Part shown: piece after piece, positions 22,753-30,323 of the stretch | Position numbering within the stretch: the stretch's first letter is position 1 | How the letters are laid out: each line of letters begins with the position of its first letter | Source of the DNA: Clostridia bacterium | Lineage (GTDB): Bacteria; Bacillota; Clostridia; Oscillospirales; Oscillospiraceae | Reading direction: 5' to 3' | Length of the DNA stretch: 42,622 nucleotides | NCBI GenBank assembly: GCA_021153265.1 | Contig: JAGKTU010000004.1 | Coordinates: 1-42,622, forward strand | Program-made: the position numbers and the translations under genes | The notes under the pieces: generated by a model | What the model saw: only the letters and a program-made list of their open reading frames with translations | Told to the model about the DNA's origin: nothing | Databases searched by the model: none

Positions 22753-23883
22753 ATGAGCGAAATGCAATTCATCGTCCCCACCCTCTTCGGCCTTGAGGGC
22801 CTTGCCGGCGACGAACTGAGAAGAATGAATATGGAAAATGTCCGGGTGGAGGACCGCCGAGTCCTCTTCACCGGTGACGAAAATGCTCTGGCGAAAGCCA
22901 ACATAGCCTTGCGCACCGGTGAGCGAGTCATGGTGGTGCTGGCACAGTTTGAGGCCAAGAGCTTTGAAGACCTGTTCCAGGGCGTGTATCATGCCGAGCT
23001 GGAGCGCTATATCCCCAAGGACGGTCAGTTCCCTGTGAAGGGTCACTGCCTGAACAGCCAGCTGATGTCGGTATCCGACTGCCAGGCCATCATTAAGAAG
23101 GCGGCATCCAAGCGGCTGGGCGAGAAGTACGGCATGAGCTGGCTTCCCGAAACGGGCATCAAATTCCAGCTCCACTTCACCATCCTCAACGACCAGGTGA
23201 CCCTCTCTCTGGATACCTCCGGACAGGGTCTGCACAAGCGCGGCTACCGTGCTGTGGGCAACGATGCCCCTCTGCACGAGACCATTGCCGCCGGTATGAT
23301 CCTGCTGACCCGTTACCGGGGCAGAGATTTCCTGTGGGACCCCTTCTGCGGCTCCGGCACCATCCCCATCGAGGCGGCTCTTATTGCCAAGAACCGGGCT
23401 CCGGGCTTAAACCGCCATTTTGCCGCCGAGGAATATCCCTGGATGCCCAAGGAGGCTTGGGAACTGGCAAAAACCGAGGCGAAAGATAAGGAATTTAACG
23501 GAAAATACCGCATTATGGGTTCCGATTCCGACCCTGCCTGCGTTTCTCTGTCCTTCGCCAACGCCCGCAAGGCCGGCGTTGCGGACTGCGTGACCTTCCG
23601 GGACGGCGATGCCACCAAGATGGATCTGCCTGCCGAAAGCGGCATCATCATCTGCAATCCCCCCTACGGCGAGCGGATGATGGAACAGCACAGCGCCCAG
23701 CGGCTTTACAGCGCCCTCGGACGCCATCTGAAGTTTGCGAACAACTGGAAAAAGTTCGTCATCACCTCCGAGCCGGAATTTGAGCATTACTTCGGCCGCC
23801 GTGCCGACAAGAAGCGCAAGTTCTACAACGGCAAGATCAAGTGCGACTACTATATGTTCACCGACAACGCAAGAAAGAAGTAA
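22753..23883 (+). CDS. THUMP-domain RNA methyltransferase (RlmL N-terminal-like)
   Basis: A 376-residue protein related to the methyltransferase half of RlmL (B. subtilis YpsC), which makes m2G in 23S rRNA. An N-terminal ferredoxin-like/THUMP region (1-160) is followed by a Rossmann SAM domain with DPFCGSGTIPIEAALIA, the acidic SAM strand GSDSDPACVSLS and the catalytic NPPYGER. The fused RlmK half seen in gamma-proteobacteria is absent, as usual in Firmicutes. It sits between queH and the lipid kinase gene. Confidence 0.88.
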   Translation: MSEMQFIVPTLFGLEGLAGDELRRMNMENVRVEDRRVLFTGDENALAKANIALRTGERVMVVLAQFEAKSFEDLFQGVYHAELERYIPKDGQFPVKGHCLNSQLMSVSDCQAIIKKAASKRLGEKYGMSWLPETGIKFQLHFTILNDQVTLSLDTSGQGLHKRGYRAVGNDAPLHETIAAGMILLTRYRGRDFLWDPFCGSGTIPIEAALIAKNRAPGLNRHFAAEEYPWMPKEAWELAKTEAKDKEFNGKYRIMGSDSDPACVSLSFANARKAGVADCVTFRDGDATKMDLPAESGIIICNPPYGERMMEQHSAQRLYSALGRHLKFANNWKKFVITSEPEFEHYFGRRADKKRKFYNGKIKCDYYMFTDNARKK

Positions 23884-23887
23884 ACCT

Positions 23888-24820
23888 ATGATCCACCATT
23901 TATTCATCATCAACCCTGCTGCCGGCAGCCGTAACCGTACGGAAGAATACAGCGAGGTCATCCACAAGATCTGCCGGGCAAGAAAGCTGGACTACGAAAT
24001 TCGTGTCTCCACCGCTCCCGGTGAGTGCGCCCGGATCGCCCGGGAGGCCTGCAAAACCGGAAGGGAACTGCGCATCTATGCCTGCGGCGGCGACGGAACG
24101 CTGAACGAGGTGGTCAGCGGCGTGGCGGGATTTCCCAATGCGGCGGTGACGGTGTTCTCCGGCGGCAGCGGCAACGATTTCGTCAAGCTCTTTGACGATC
24201 CCAAGGCATTTTTCAACCTGAACCGGCTGATGGATGCGGACGAGGCCACCTTTGACCTCATTAAATGCAACGATGACTTCGCCCTGAACATCTGCTCCGT
24301 GGGCTTGGATGCCCGGATCGGCACGGATGTGTCCAATTATAAGCGCCTGCCCCTGCTCCACGGCTTCCGGGCCTACGCCGCCTCCACGGTGGTCAATGTG
24401 GTCAAGGGTATCAGCGAGCATTATGTGGTGGAACTGAACGGCGAGACCATTGACGGTGAGCAGACCTTTGTGTGCGTCTGCAACGGCCGCTACTACGGCG
24501 GCGGTTTCAATCCCGTCCCCGAGGCCGATCCATCCGACGGCAAGCTGGATGTGCTTTTGGTGAAAAAACTGAGCCGTCTGCAGGTCCCCGGCGCCATCGG
24601 CAAGTATAAGGGCGGCCGCTATAAGGAGCTGGCGCACCTTGCTACCCACTATTTGACCGACTCCATCACTATCCGCTGTGACAAGCCCACGCCCATCAAT
24701 GTGGACGGCGAGCTTCGCACCGCCGAAGTGGTGACCATGACCGTGGCAGAGGAGAAGATCCGCTTCTTCTATCCCAAGGGCCTAAGCTGGGCGGTCAAAC
24801 AGCCGGCAAGCGTAAAGTGA
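23888..24820 (+). CDS. Diacylglycerol/lipid kinase family protein
   Basis: A 310-residue soluble lipid kinase of the DagK/YegS type, phosphorylating diacylglycerol or a related lipid with ATP. Motifs: INPAAGSRNR at the N terminus, GGDGTLNEVVSG (ATP site), FSGGSGNDF and the C-terminal NVDGE. It starts four bases after the methyltransferase gene without a strong Shine-Dalgarno site, implying coupling. Substrate specificity is not clear from sequence. A strong terminator follows. Confidence 0.88.
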   Translation: MIHHLFIINPAAGSRNRTEEYSEVIHKICRARKLDYEIRVSTAPGECARIAREACKTGRELRIYACGGDGTLNEVVSGVAGFPNAAVTVFSGGSGNDFVKLFDDPKAFFNLNRLMDADEATFDLIKCNDDFALNICSVGLDARIGTDVSNYKRLPLLHGFRAYAASTVVNVVKGISEHYVVELNGETIDGEQTFVCVCNGRYYGGGFNPVPEADPSDGKLDVLLVKKLSRLQVPGAIGKYKGGRYKELAHLATHYLTDSITIRCDKPTPINVDGELRTAEVVTMTVAEEKIRFFYPKGLSWAVKQPASVK

Positions 24821-24830
24821 ATTACATAGA

Positions 24831-24864
24831 AAACCGACCTGCGATTGCCTCGCAGGTCGGTTTT
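24831..24864. terminator. Strong terminator after the lipid kinase
   Basis: AAACCGACCTGCGA (24831-24844) pairs perfectly with TCGCAGGTCGGTTT (24850-24863), with a T tail on the plus side and a T run on the minus side. Confidence 0.9.
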
Positions 24865-24915
24865 GCTGTTATAATATTGGTGAAGGCTTGTATTTGTTCG
24901 ACAAATTGGAATATA

Positions 24916-25290
24916 TCAACCGTATGTAGGTTCACCTACGGAGGAGTCCGCCAAGCGAATACTTTTCGGAGTTTCAAGAATATACGAATAGTCTTGTTCC
25001 TCCCCGAAGGCATCCGTAAACGTTCCTCTTTCAGATTTCAAGTCTTGCTCAGCGAATTCAATTACCACTGTATCCAAGGGCTCTATTCCCAGATCAGCAT
25101 CCACATGCTTTACATACACATATCTAGTCTGTTCTGCTTCGATGATGGCTATGACAATGCCATCTTCTTTTAAGCATAAAACACGGCAGGATTCTTCTTG
25201 TATGTCAGTCTCTGCAGCTTCAGAAGTACATCCACAAAGAAACGACAAGCAAAATGCAACTGCAATTGCGAAATAAACCGCTTTTTTCAT
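24916..25290 (-). CDS. Small lipoprotein of unknown function
   Basis: A 124-residue protein with an N-terminal signal and lipobox LCGC (Cys21). GGAGG precedes the ATG at 25290. The mature part is acidic, with a small beta-rich domain (CRVLCLKEDGIVIAII; RYVYVKHVDADLG), perhaps an OB-like barrel. Codon use is more AT-rich than its neighbours and it is monocistronic, so it may be recently acquired. No family recognised. Confidence 0.65.
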   Translation of the reverse strand: MKKAVYFAIAVAFCLSFLCGCTSEAAETDIQEESCRVLCLKEDGIVIAIIEAEQTRYVYVKHVDADLGIEPLDTVVIEFAEQDLKSERGTFTDAFGEEQDYSYILETPKSIRLADSSVGEPTYG

Positions 25291-25409
25291 GAAATAACCT
25301 CCGTTCAGTAAATTCCAGCTTCTTAATCTAACACTTGCATATTATCACAGGAAAAAGAAAAAAGCAAGAATGACCACATAGGCTTCTTTCAAAACTTGTT
25401 ATGTGTTCA

Positions 25410-25501
25410 TTTCTTGTGGCCGCACAAGAAACGAACCAAAGAAAGCGCCTCCCCTATGCCATCTTCTTTGGTTACTTTCTTGCATGGGGGCAAGAAAGTA
25501 A
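25410..25501. repeat. Chain of three perfect inverted repeats upstream of yabP
   Basis: Three stems occur in 92 bases: TTTCTTGTG/CACAAGAAA (25410-25418 / 25423-25431), AACCAAAGAA/TTCTTTGGTT (25434-25443 / 25464-25473) and TTACTTTCTTGC/GCAAGAAAGTAA (25472-25483 / 25490-25501). The stems share AAGAAA/TTTCTT words, so they can also pair with each other. The element resembles dispersed palindromic repeats of other bacteria that contain CAAGAAAGTAACCAAAGAAA-like words. It has no coding frame and no T-run. Confidence 0.7.
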
Positions 25502-25558
25502 CGGCTGCATATGTTTGAATGGTGCCGCATAGGCTTGCTCAGGACAAGGAGGGATGGC

Positions 25559-25822
25559 ATGGCAGGAGCGGAAATGATCCATGATTTAACACTCCGGGGA
25601 CGGCAGAAGCTGACCATGACCGGGGTTAGCGAGGTTTTGAGTTTTGAGGATACGTCGGTGGTGCTGCGCACCGAAATGGGTACTCTGGTGGTACAGGGCA
25701 GTAATCTGCAGCTTAAGACCCTCTCTACCGACGGCGGTCAGGTGGCGGTGGAGGGTACGGTGGCGGCTCTCATCTACGAAGAACCCCGGCAGGGGGGCTG
25801 GCTGCGGCGGCTGCTGGGATGA
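25559..25822 (+). CDS. yabP: Sporulation protein YabP
   Basis: An 87-residue YabP-family protein (MIHDLTLRGRQKLTMTGVSE; LRTEMGTLVVQGSNLQLKTL; GGQVAVEGTVAALIYEE), needed for proper spore assembly with YabQ in B. subtilis. AAGGAGGG at 25546-25553 selects the ATG at 25559. Its stop overlaps the ATG of yabQ (ATGA), as usual for this conserved pair upstream of divIC. It confirms that the organism or its recent ancestor forms endospores. Confidence 0.9.
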   Translation: MAGAEMIHDLTLRGRQKLTMTGVSEVLSFEDTSVVLRTEMGTLVVQGSNLQLKTLSTDGGQVAVEGTVAALIYEEPRQGGWLRRLLG

Positions 25823-26388
25823 CGGCGCCGGGAATTGCCTTCGCCCGGTTTTTTTGGGCCTGCGGACTGGGCGTGGGACTGGGCATCTGGTATGGCTTTT
25901 TGCGTCCTCTGCGCCCAAGGCACACCTTTTTGGCGGACAGCCTGTTCGTTTTTGTTTTGCTGCCGGTTTGGATATTCCATAGCTTCGCCATTTGCTTAGG
26001 GGATATGCGGCTGGGGTATCTCGGGGGGCTTTTGCTGGGCATGGTAGGCTGGGATGTGACCATCGGACGGCTTTTGCGGCCGGTGTTTTGCATCTTTTGG
26101 AGATGCACAGGGAAAATTTGGGGAATTCTTTGGTATCCTGCAAAAAAATTTTTGTTTTTTGTAAAAAATATATTTGCATCTGCGAAAAAATGGGTTACAA
26201 TAAAGTGGAATAACCGTCGGCAAGATCGGCGGATACCCGGAGGCGGAACCAATGGAACGGATAGCAGAATTCTTAAGCCGGATCAAAATCGAATACCGGC
26301 GCAGCAGACCGCTGACCAAGATGGTGGCAGTGGCGGCTATCGCGTTGTCTATGGTGGCGCTGCTCACACTGAGCTGGGCGAAGTATGA
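25819..26388 (+). CDS. yabQ: Sporulation membrane protein YabQ with an out-of-frame tail over divIC
   Basis: A membrane protein with helices near residues 7-28, 38-60 and 66-85, then a basic-aromatic stretch (FWRCTGKIWGILWYPAKKFL). It is coupled to yabP by ATGA. YabQ proteins usually end soon after this part, but here the frame runs on to 26388 and overlaps the first 137 bases of divIC in another frame. The last 45 residues (Gly/Arg/Asp/Gln rich) look like non-native translation. Stops in other frames at 26201 and 26211, next to A-runs, suggest that a small frameshift in the A-tract removed the ordinary stop. Confidence 0.78.
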   Translation: MTAPGIAFARFFWACGLGVGLGIWYGFLRPLRPRHTFLADSLFVFVLLPVWIFHSFAICLGDMRLGYLGGLLLGMVGWDVTIGRLLRPVFCIFWRCTGKIWGILWYPAKKFLFFVKNIFASAKKWVTIKWNNRRQDRRIPGGGTNGTDSRILKPDQNRIPAQQTADQDGGSGGYRVVYGGAAHTELGEV

Positions 26389-26560
26389 CGTCCAGAAGCA
26401 GACACAGGAAATGATGGGCGAGGCTGCCCGGCTGGAGCAGGAGAATGCCCAGCTGGAGCAGAAGATCGATGCGCTGGGCTCTGTCCAGAGCGCGGAGCAG
26501 ATCGCTCAGGAGGAACTGGGAATGGTGAGCCCGGATACCGTGCTTATTGACACCGAATGA
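26252..26560 (+). CDS. divIC: Septum formation initiator DivIC/FtsB
   Basis: A 102-residue bitopic protein: short cytoplasmic N terminus, one membrane helix (about 24-42, KMVAVAAIALSMVALLTLSW), then an extracellular coiled coil (MMGEAARLEQENAQLEQKID) and a small conserved C-terminal patch (AQEELGMVSPDTVLI). It forms a complex with FtsL and DivIB at the division septum. The position after yabP-yabQ and before an S1 protein is the conserved Firmicutes order. The start overlaps yabQ. Confidence 0.9.
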   Translation: MERIAEFLSRIKIEYRRSRPLTKMVAVAAIALSMVALLTLSWAKYDVQKQTQEMMGEAARLEQENAQLEQKIDALGSVQSAEQIAQEELGMVSPDTVLIDTE

Positions 26561-26602
26561 TTTTTCGTCAAGCTAAATTTATTGGAGGAATCACAGCAAA
26601 TT

Positions 26603-27106
26603 ATGGAGTTGACCGTTGGAGCAGTTTTAGAGGGTAAAGTAAAGTCCATCACCAATTTTGGTGCGTTCGTCGCCCTGCCGGAGAACAAGACCGGTATGGT
26701 ACATATTTCCGAAGTCGCCAATGCCTATGTCAGCGACATCCGGCAGCACCTGACCGAGGGTCAGGATGTGAAGGTCGTGGTCATCGGCAATGAAAACGGC
26801 AAGATCAACCTGTCCATCAAGCGCTTAGAGCCCAAGCCCCAGCGCGAGAACAACGCAAGACCCGGTGGTTTCCGCCAGGGTGACCGTCCCCAGCGCCGGG
26901 AAGGCGGCTTCCAGAATCGGGAAGGCGGTTTCCAGAACCGGGATGGCGGCAATCGTTCCGCTCGCCCCGCCCCTGTGCAGCCTGCTGCACCCAAGACTGC
27001 GGATCAGCTGTTCGAAGAGAAGCTGAAGGCTTTTATGACCGAGTCTGACAGCAAGCTCTCTTCCATTAAGGCTTATTCCGACCGCTCCAAGGGCAGAAGA
27101 AGATAA
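26603..27106 (+). CDS. S1-domain RNA-binding protein (YabR-like)
   Basis: A 167-residue protein. Residues 3-72 are an S1 domain (VGAVLEGKVKSITNFGAFVA; KTGMVHISEVANAYV; INLSIKRL). Residues 80-130 are Arg/Gly-rich, with repeats such as REGGFQN twice and RDGGN, a disordered RNA-binding tail. The C terminus is helical and basic. The ATG at 26603 matches the family N terminus although the GGAGG at 26584 is 14 bases away; a TTG at 26582 overlaps that site. It probably binds mRNA or ribosomes, as for YabR beside divIC in Bacillus. Confidence 0.85.
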   Translation: MELTVGAVLEGKVKSITNFGAFVALPENKTGMVHISEVANAYVSDIRQHLTEGQDVKVVVIGNENGKINLSIKRLEPKPQRENNARPGGFRQGDRPQRREGGFQNREGGFQNRDGGNRSARPAPVQPAAPKTADQLFEEKLKAFMTESDSKLSSIKAYSDRSKGRRR

Positions 27107-27162
27107 TTCCATCGGGCTGCTGCGGTAAGCGGCAGCCCATGCGTATGTTTGAGGTAAGACAC

Positions 27163-27864
27163 ATGGCAACAGTTGTGATCACCGGCGGCTCCCGGGGTAT
27201 CGGAGCGGCTGCGGTGGAGCTTTTTGCCGCCCGGGGTGACCGGGTGTATTTCCTGTATGAAAAAGACCACACCGCCGCTGAAAATGTGGCGAAAAAAACC
27301 GGCGCAACCCCCATCTGCTGCGATGTGGCAGATGTTCAGGCGGTGAAGGCGGCTTTTGATAAGATCCCGGAGGTGGACATTCTGGTCTGCAACGCCGGCA
27401 TCGCCCACTATGGGCTCATGTCCATGGTAGACGAGGCGACATGGGATCGAATTTTTGCGGTGAACGTCAAGGGCATCTACCACTGCGTCAACGCAGCCAC
27501 CCCCTTCTTCCTGCGCAAGCAGGCCGGCAGTATCGTCACCGTGTCTTCTATGTGGGGACAGGTGGGTGCATCCTGCGAGGCGGCGTACTCCGCCAGCAAG
27601 GGTGCGGTCATTGCCTTGACCAAGGCTATGGCGCAGGAACTTGGCCCCAGCGGCATCCGGGTCAACTGTGTTGCCCCTGGTGTGATCCTGACGGATATGT
27701 GCGCCAATGTGGACAAAGACGTTCTGGCGGAGATGGCGCAGGAGTCCTGCGTGGGTAGAAACGGCACACCCATGGATGTTGCCAAGGCCATCGCCTATTT
27801 GGCGGACAGCGAATTTGTCACCGGACAGGTGCTGGCTGTCAACGGCGGATATGTGATTTCTTAA
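27163..27864 (+). CDS. Short-chain dehydrogenase/reductase (YmfI/FabG-like)
   Basis: A 233-residue SDR. TGGSRGIGAAAVELF is the cofactor loop, CNAG replaces NNAG, VSSMWGQVGA carries the catalytic serine, and YSASKGA has Tyr and Lys. The C terminus TGQVLAVNGGYVIS is standard. The ATG at 27163 has GAGGT upstream; an earlier ATG at 27139 lies in a GC-rich hairpin region. The substrate is unknown. It follows the S1 gene by 56 bases and precedes rpiB by 29, probably in one transcript. Confidence 0.87.
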   Translation: MATVVITGGSRGIGAAAVELFAARGDRVYFLYEKDHTAAENVAKKTGATPICCDVADVQAVKAAFDKIPEVDILVCNAGIAHYGLMSMVDEATWDRIFAVNVKGIYHCVNAATPFFLRKQAGSIVTVSSMWGQVGASCEAAYSASKGAVIALTKAMAQELGPSGIRVNCVAPGVILTDMCANVDKDVLAEMAQESCVGRNGTPMDVAKAIAYLADSEFVTGQVLAVNGGYVIS

Positions 27865-27893
27865 ATTTTTACAGATAGAAGGAGAATACAATT

Positions 27894-28334
27894 ATGAAGA
27901 TTGCAATCGGTTGTGACCACGGCGCTCTGGCGCTGAAGAACAAGCTGGTTTCCTATCTGGAGGGCAAGGGCAACGAGGTCAAGGACTTCGGCACTTACAC
28001 CAACGCCTCCTGCGACTATCCCGAATTTGCCGCCGCAGCTGCTAAGGCTGTCGCCTCCGGCGAGTGCGACAAGGGCATCGTCCTTTGCACCACCGGCATC
28101 GGCGTGTCCATTTCCGCCAACAAAGTTGACGGCATCCGCTGCGCTCTGCTCAGCGATGTCTGGTCTGCCAAGATGACCCGTCTGCACAACGATACCAATG
28201 TGATGGCGCTGGGTGCCGGCGTTGTGGGCGAAAATCTGGCTCTGGAGATCGTGGACACCTGGCTGGGTACCGAGTTCTCCGGCGACGAGCGCCACCAGAG
28301 AAGAATCGACAAGGTCATGGCCCTGGAAAAGTAA
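27894..28334 (+). CDS. rpiB: Ribose-5-phosphate isomerase B
   Basis: A 146-residue RpiB/LacAB-family enzyme interconverting ribose-5-phosphate and ribulose-5-phosphate in the pentose phosphate pathway. IGCDHGALALKN is the N-terminal signature, Cys65 in GIVLCTTGIGVSISANK is the catalytic base, and RHxxR-like DERHQRRI closes the site. AGAAGGAG precedes the ATG. It ends with a terminator at 28343. Confidence 0.93.
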   Translation: MKIAIGCDHGALALKNKLVSYLEGKGNEVKDFGTYTNASCDYPEFAAAAAKAVASGECDKGIVLCTTGIGVSISANKVDGIRCALLSDVWSAKMTRLHNDTNVMALGAGVVGENLALEIVDTWLGTEFSGDERHQRRIDKVMALEK

Positions 28335-28342
28335 AAAAGAAC

Positions 28343-28362
28343 AGCTCCCCGGATGGGGAGCT
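28343..28362. terminator. Bidirectional terminator after rpiB
   Basis: AGCTCCCC (28343-28350) pairs with GGGGAGCT (28355-28362) around GGAT. The minus side is followed by GTTCTTTTTT and the plus side by GATTTTC. Confidence 0.85.
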
Positions 28363-28367
28363 GATTT

Positions 28368-29360
28368 TCACATTTGGAAGATATTGCCTAAGATCACCGG
28401 CTGGGGCGGTGCATCCGGGATGCGCAGCCGGTCATAGGCTTTGACGTAGATGACCTCACAGTAATTGCGAAGGCACACATGGAGCAGGAAAAACAGAACA
28501 TAGTAGATACCTAAAAACAGGTACTCAATGGCGGAACTGGAAATGGGCAGCGCAATGCCCAGCAGAGCAAGAATCATGGGGATATAGCTGATGAGAAGCA
28601 CCGCGGCATCCAGCGCATAGTACCACCACAGGCTCAGATCCAGCTTGAAAAGCTCCATCCGGCGGTTTCGCATCATGGCCTTGCTCCAACGCAGAGAGGC
28701 TCTGGCACCGGCGCGGGGATCATCCAGCAGACAGTAGAAAGCCATGCGGTAGCTGTATACCAGCGGCCCGCCGATGATGGCGAAGAGGACAAATGTGATC
28801 ACGAAGATGGGCGTCATGGAAGGCAACATAGCGGTGAGCATCTCATCGGTGATGACCATTTCCGTGGCCAGCATGGAGGTTTCGTAGCTGCCCATAACAT
28901 CCATCAGGGGCTGTGCGAAGGGCGTGAGTGTGAAAGCGATGGTTGCGCCGTAGACACAGCCGATCAGAATGCCGCTGTAGATCAGCGTCTGCAGAATCTC
29001 CAGCCGGAAGATCGGGCCAAAGAGCCGGAAACTGCCGGTGAGTGTCCGGGTATCGGCGGGAGCGTTGCGGCTGATGTTCATCATGGCTCTTAAGTATCCC
29101 ATGCCCCAGCATGTACTGAAGACCATTTGCAGTATGGGAAGTACAGACTGCAGCGTCTGCAGAAGGGAACGCGTACCCAAATTACCCAGTCCGCCGGTGC
29201 CGGAGATGGCGTGGTTGATGACTGTATCCAACAGCCACATACCTGCGGCCATGGCGATGCTGACACCGGAATACACGGCGACGATTTTCTTTTGGTTTTC
29301 GGCGCGGCTGAGGGAAGCGGCAGCACCTTGCTTTAGCGCGCTGCGGTTGCGGATGTCCAT
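28368..29360 (-). CDS. DUF975-family membrane protein
   Basis: A 330-residue protein with about six membrane segments and the N terminus MDIRNRSALKQGAAASLSRA typical of DUF975. The motif SLRWSKAMMRNRRMELFKLDL in the second half (about residues 225-245) is the family signature. Unknown function; possibly related to membrane stress or glycerophosphodiester systems. It stands alone on the minus strand, with the rpiB terminator shared at its end. GGAGGT precedes the ATG. Confidence 0.82.
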   Translation of the reverse strand: MDIRNRSALKQGAAASLSRAENQKKIVAVYSGVSIAMAAGMWLLDTVINHAISGTGGLGNLGTRSLLQTLQSVLPILQMVFSTCWGMGYLRAMMNISRNAPADTRTLTGSFRLFGPIFRLEILQTLIYSGILIGCVYGATIAFTLTPFAQPLMDVMGSYETSMLATEMVITDEMLTAMLPSMTPIFVITFVLFAIIGGPLVYSYRMAFYCLLDDPRAGARASLRWSKAMMRNRRMELFKLDLSLWWYYALDAAVLLISYIPMILALLGIALPISSSAIEYLFLGIYYVLFFLLHVCLRNYCEVIYVKAYDRLRIPDAPPQPVILGNIFQM

Positions 29361-29500
29361 GAAGACACCTCCAAATTTGTGTTATTGTAATACAGTTTAC
29401 GGCATGGGACGAAAAAAGGCAAATGAATTTTTTGTAACAGTGGAAATAGAAAGAAGAATGTGCTATCATGGGGTAAATATGAATTACCCGGAGGGATACT

Positions 29501-30289
29501 ATGACATTGGGCGAGAAGCTTTTACAGGCACGGCAGGCTTTGGGCCTGTCCCAGCGGCAGCTCTGCGGCGAAATGATCACCCGGAATATGCTCTCCCAGA
29601 TCGAACACGGCACCGCCCGGCCCTCTATGGATACCCTGCAGTATCTGGCATCCCGGCTGGGCAAACCTGTGAGCTTTTTTCTGGATGAAGAGGATGCGGC
29701 CCTGCCCAATTGGCCGCTGATTCGTCGGGCAAGGCTGGCATATGCCCGGGAGGACGGGGCAGGGGTACTGGATGCATTGGAAAACTACGATGCGCCGGAT
29801 GAAATTTTCGACCCGGAGTATCAAAAACTGCGCTTTTGGGCCTATAGCATATTGGCAAAGCAGGCGCTGAACGAGGGGAAGAAGCCATACGCCCGGAAGC
29901 TGCTGGAACAGGCCGGACAGCCTGAAACGGAAGCGGAACTTCGCCGATGGCTGCTGCTTATGGCTTCCACAGGAGAAGACCTGCCCCAGTTGGTTCTCCA
30001 ACTGCCCTCTTTGGATGAGGAATTGCTCCTCCGGGGGCAGGCGGCTCTGCGCCAAGGGGAACTGGACCGGGCGGCGGCGCTGCTGGATAGTGTGGAAAAG
30101 CCTGACTCCCGGTGGTGGATGATTCGGGGGCAGGTATATCTCAAGCAGCAGCTGTGGCAGCAGGCGAGAGATTGCTTGGAAAAAGCCCATTCTGCCCATC
30201 CCCGGGAGACTGCGCCGCTGCTGGAACAGTGCTGCCGGGAACTGGGGGATTACAAAGCCGCTTACGAATATGCCTGTATGCAAAAGTAA
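29501..30289 (+). CDS. XRE-family regulator with TPR-like C-terminal region
   Basis: A 262-residue protein. Residues 3-60 form a helix-turn-helix of the XRE type (LGEKLLQARQALGLSQRQLC; ITRNMLSQIEHGTARPSM; YLASRLGKPVSFFL). The rest is an array of helical repeats like TPRs (YARKLLEQAG; ALRQGELDRAAALLDSVEK; CLEKAHSAHPRETAPLLEQC). The layout is that of RRNPP-type peptide-sensing regulators, but no precursor peptide gene was identified nearby. GGAGGG lies 8 bases before the ATG. A terminator follows. Confidence 0.82.
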   Translation: MTLGEKLLQARQALGLSQRQLCGEMITRNMLSQIEHGTARPSMDTLQYLASRLGKPVSFFLDEEDAALPNWPLIRRARLAYAREDGAGVLDALENYDAPDEIFDPEYQKLRFWAYSILAKQALNEGKKPYARKLLEQAGQPETEAELRRWLLLMASTGEDLPQLVLQLPSLDEELLLRGQAALRQGELDRAAALLDSVEKPDSRWWMIRGQVYLKQQLWQQARDCLEKAHSAHPRETAPLLEQCCRELGDYKAAYEYACMQK

Positions 30290-30292
30290 ATG

Positions 30293-30320
30293 AAAAAGCT
30301 CCCGGAAACGGGAGCTTTTT
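30293..30320. terminator. Bidirectional terminator
   Basis: AAAAAGCTCCCG (30293-30304) pairs with CGGGAGCTTTTT (30309-30320) around a GAAA tetraloop. It serves the regulator gene and the histidine kinase gene, which converge. Confidence 0.92.
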
Positions 30321-30323
30321 ATC

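Noticed and set aside
26870..26960. Short repeats in the S1 protein gene looking like an array
   Set aside because: They are in-frame coding repeats (REGGFQN) of an Arg/Gly-rich tail, not CRISPR repeats; no CRISPR array was seen in the window.
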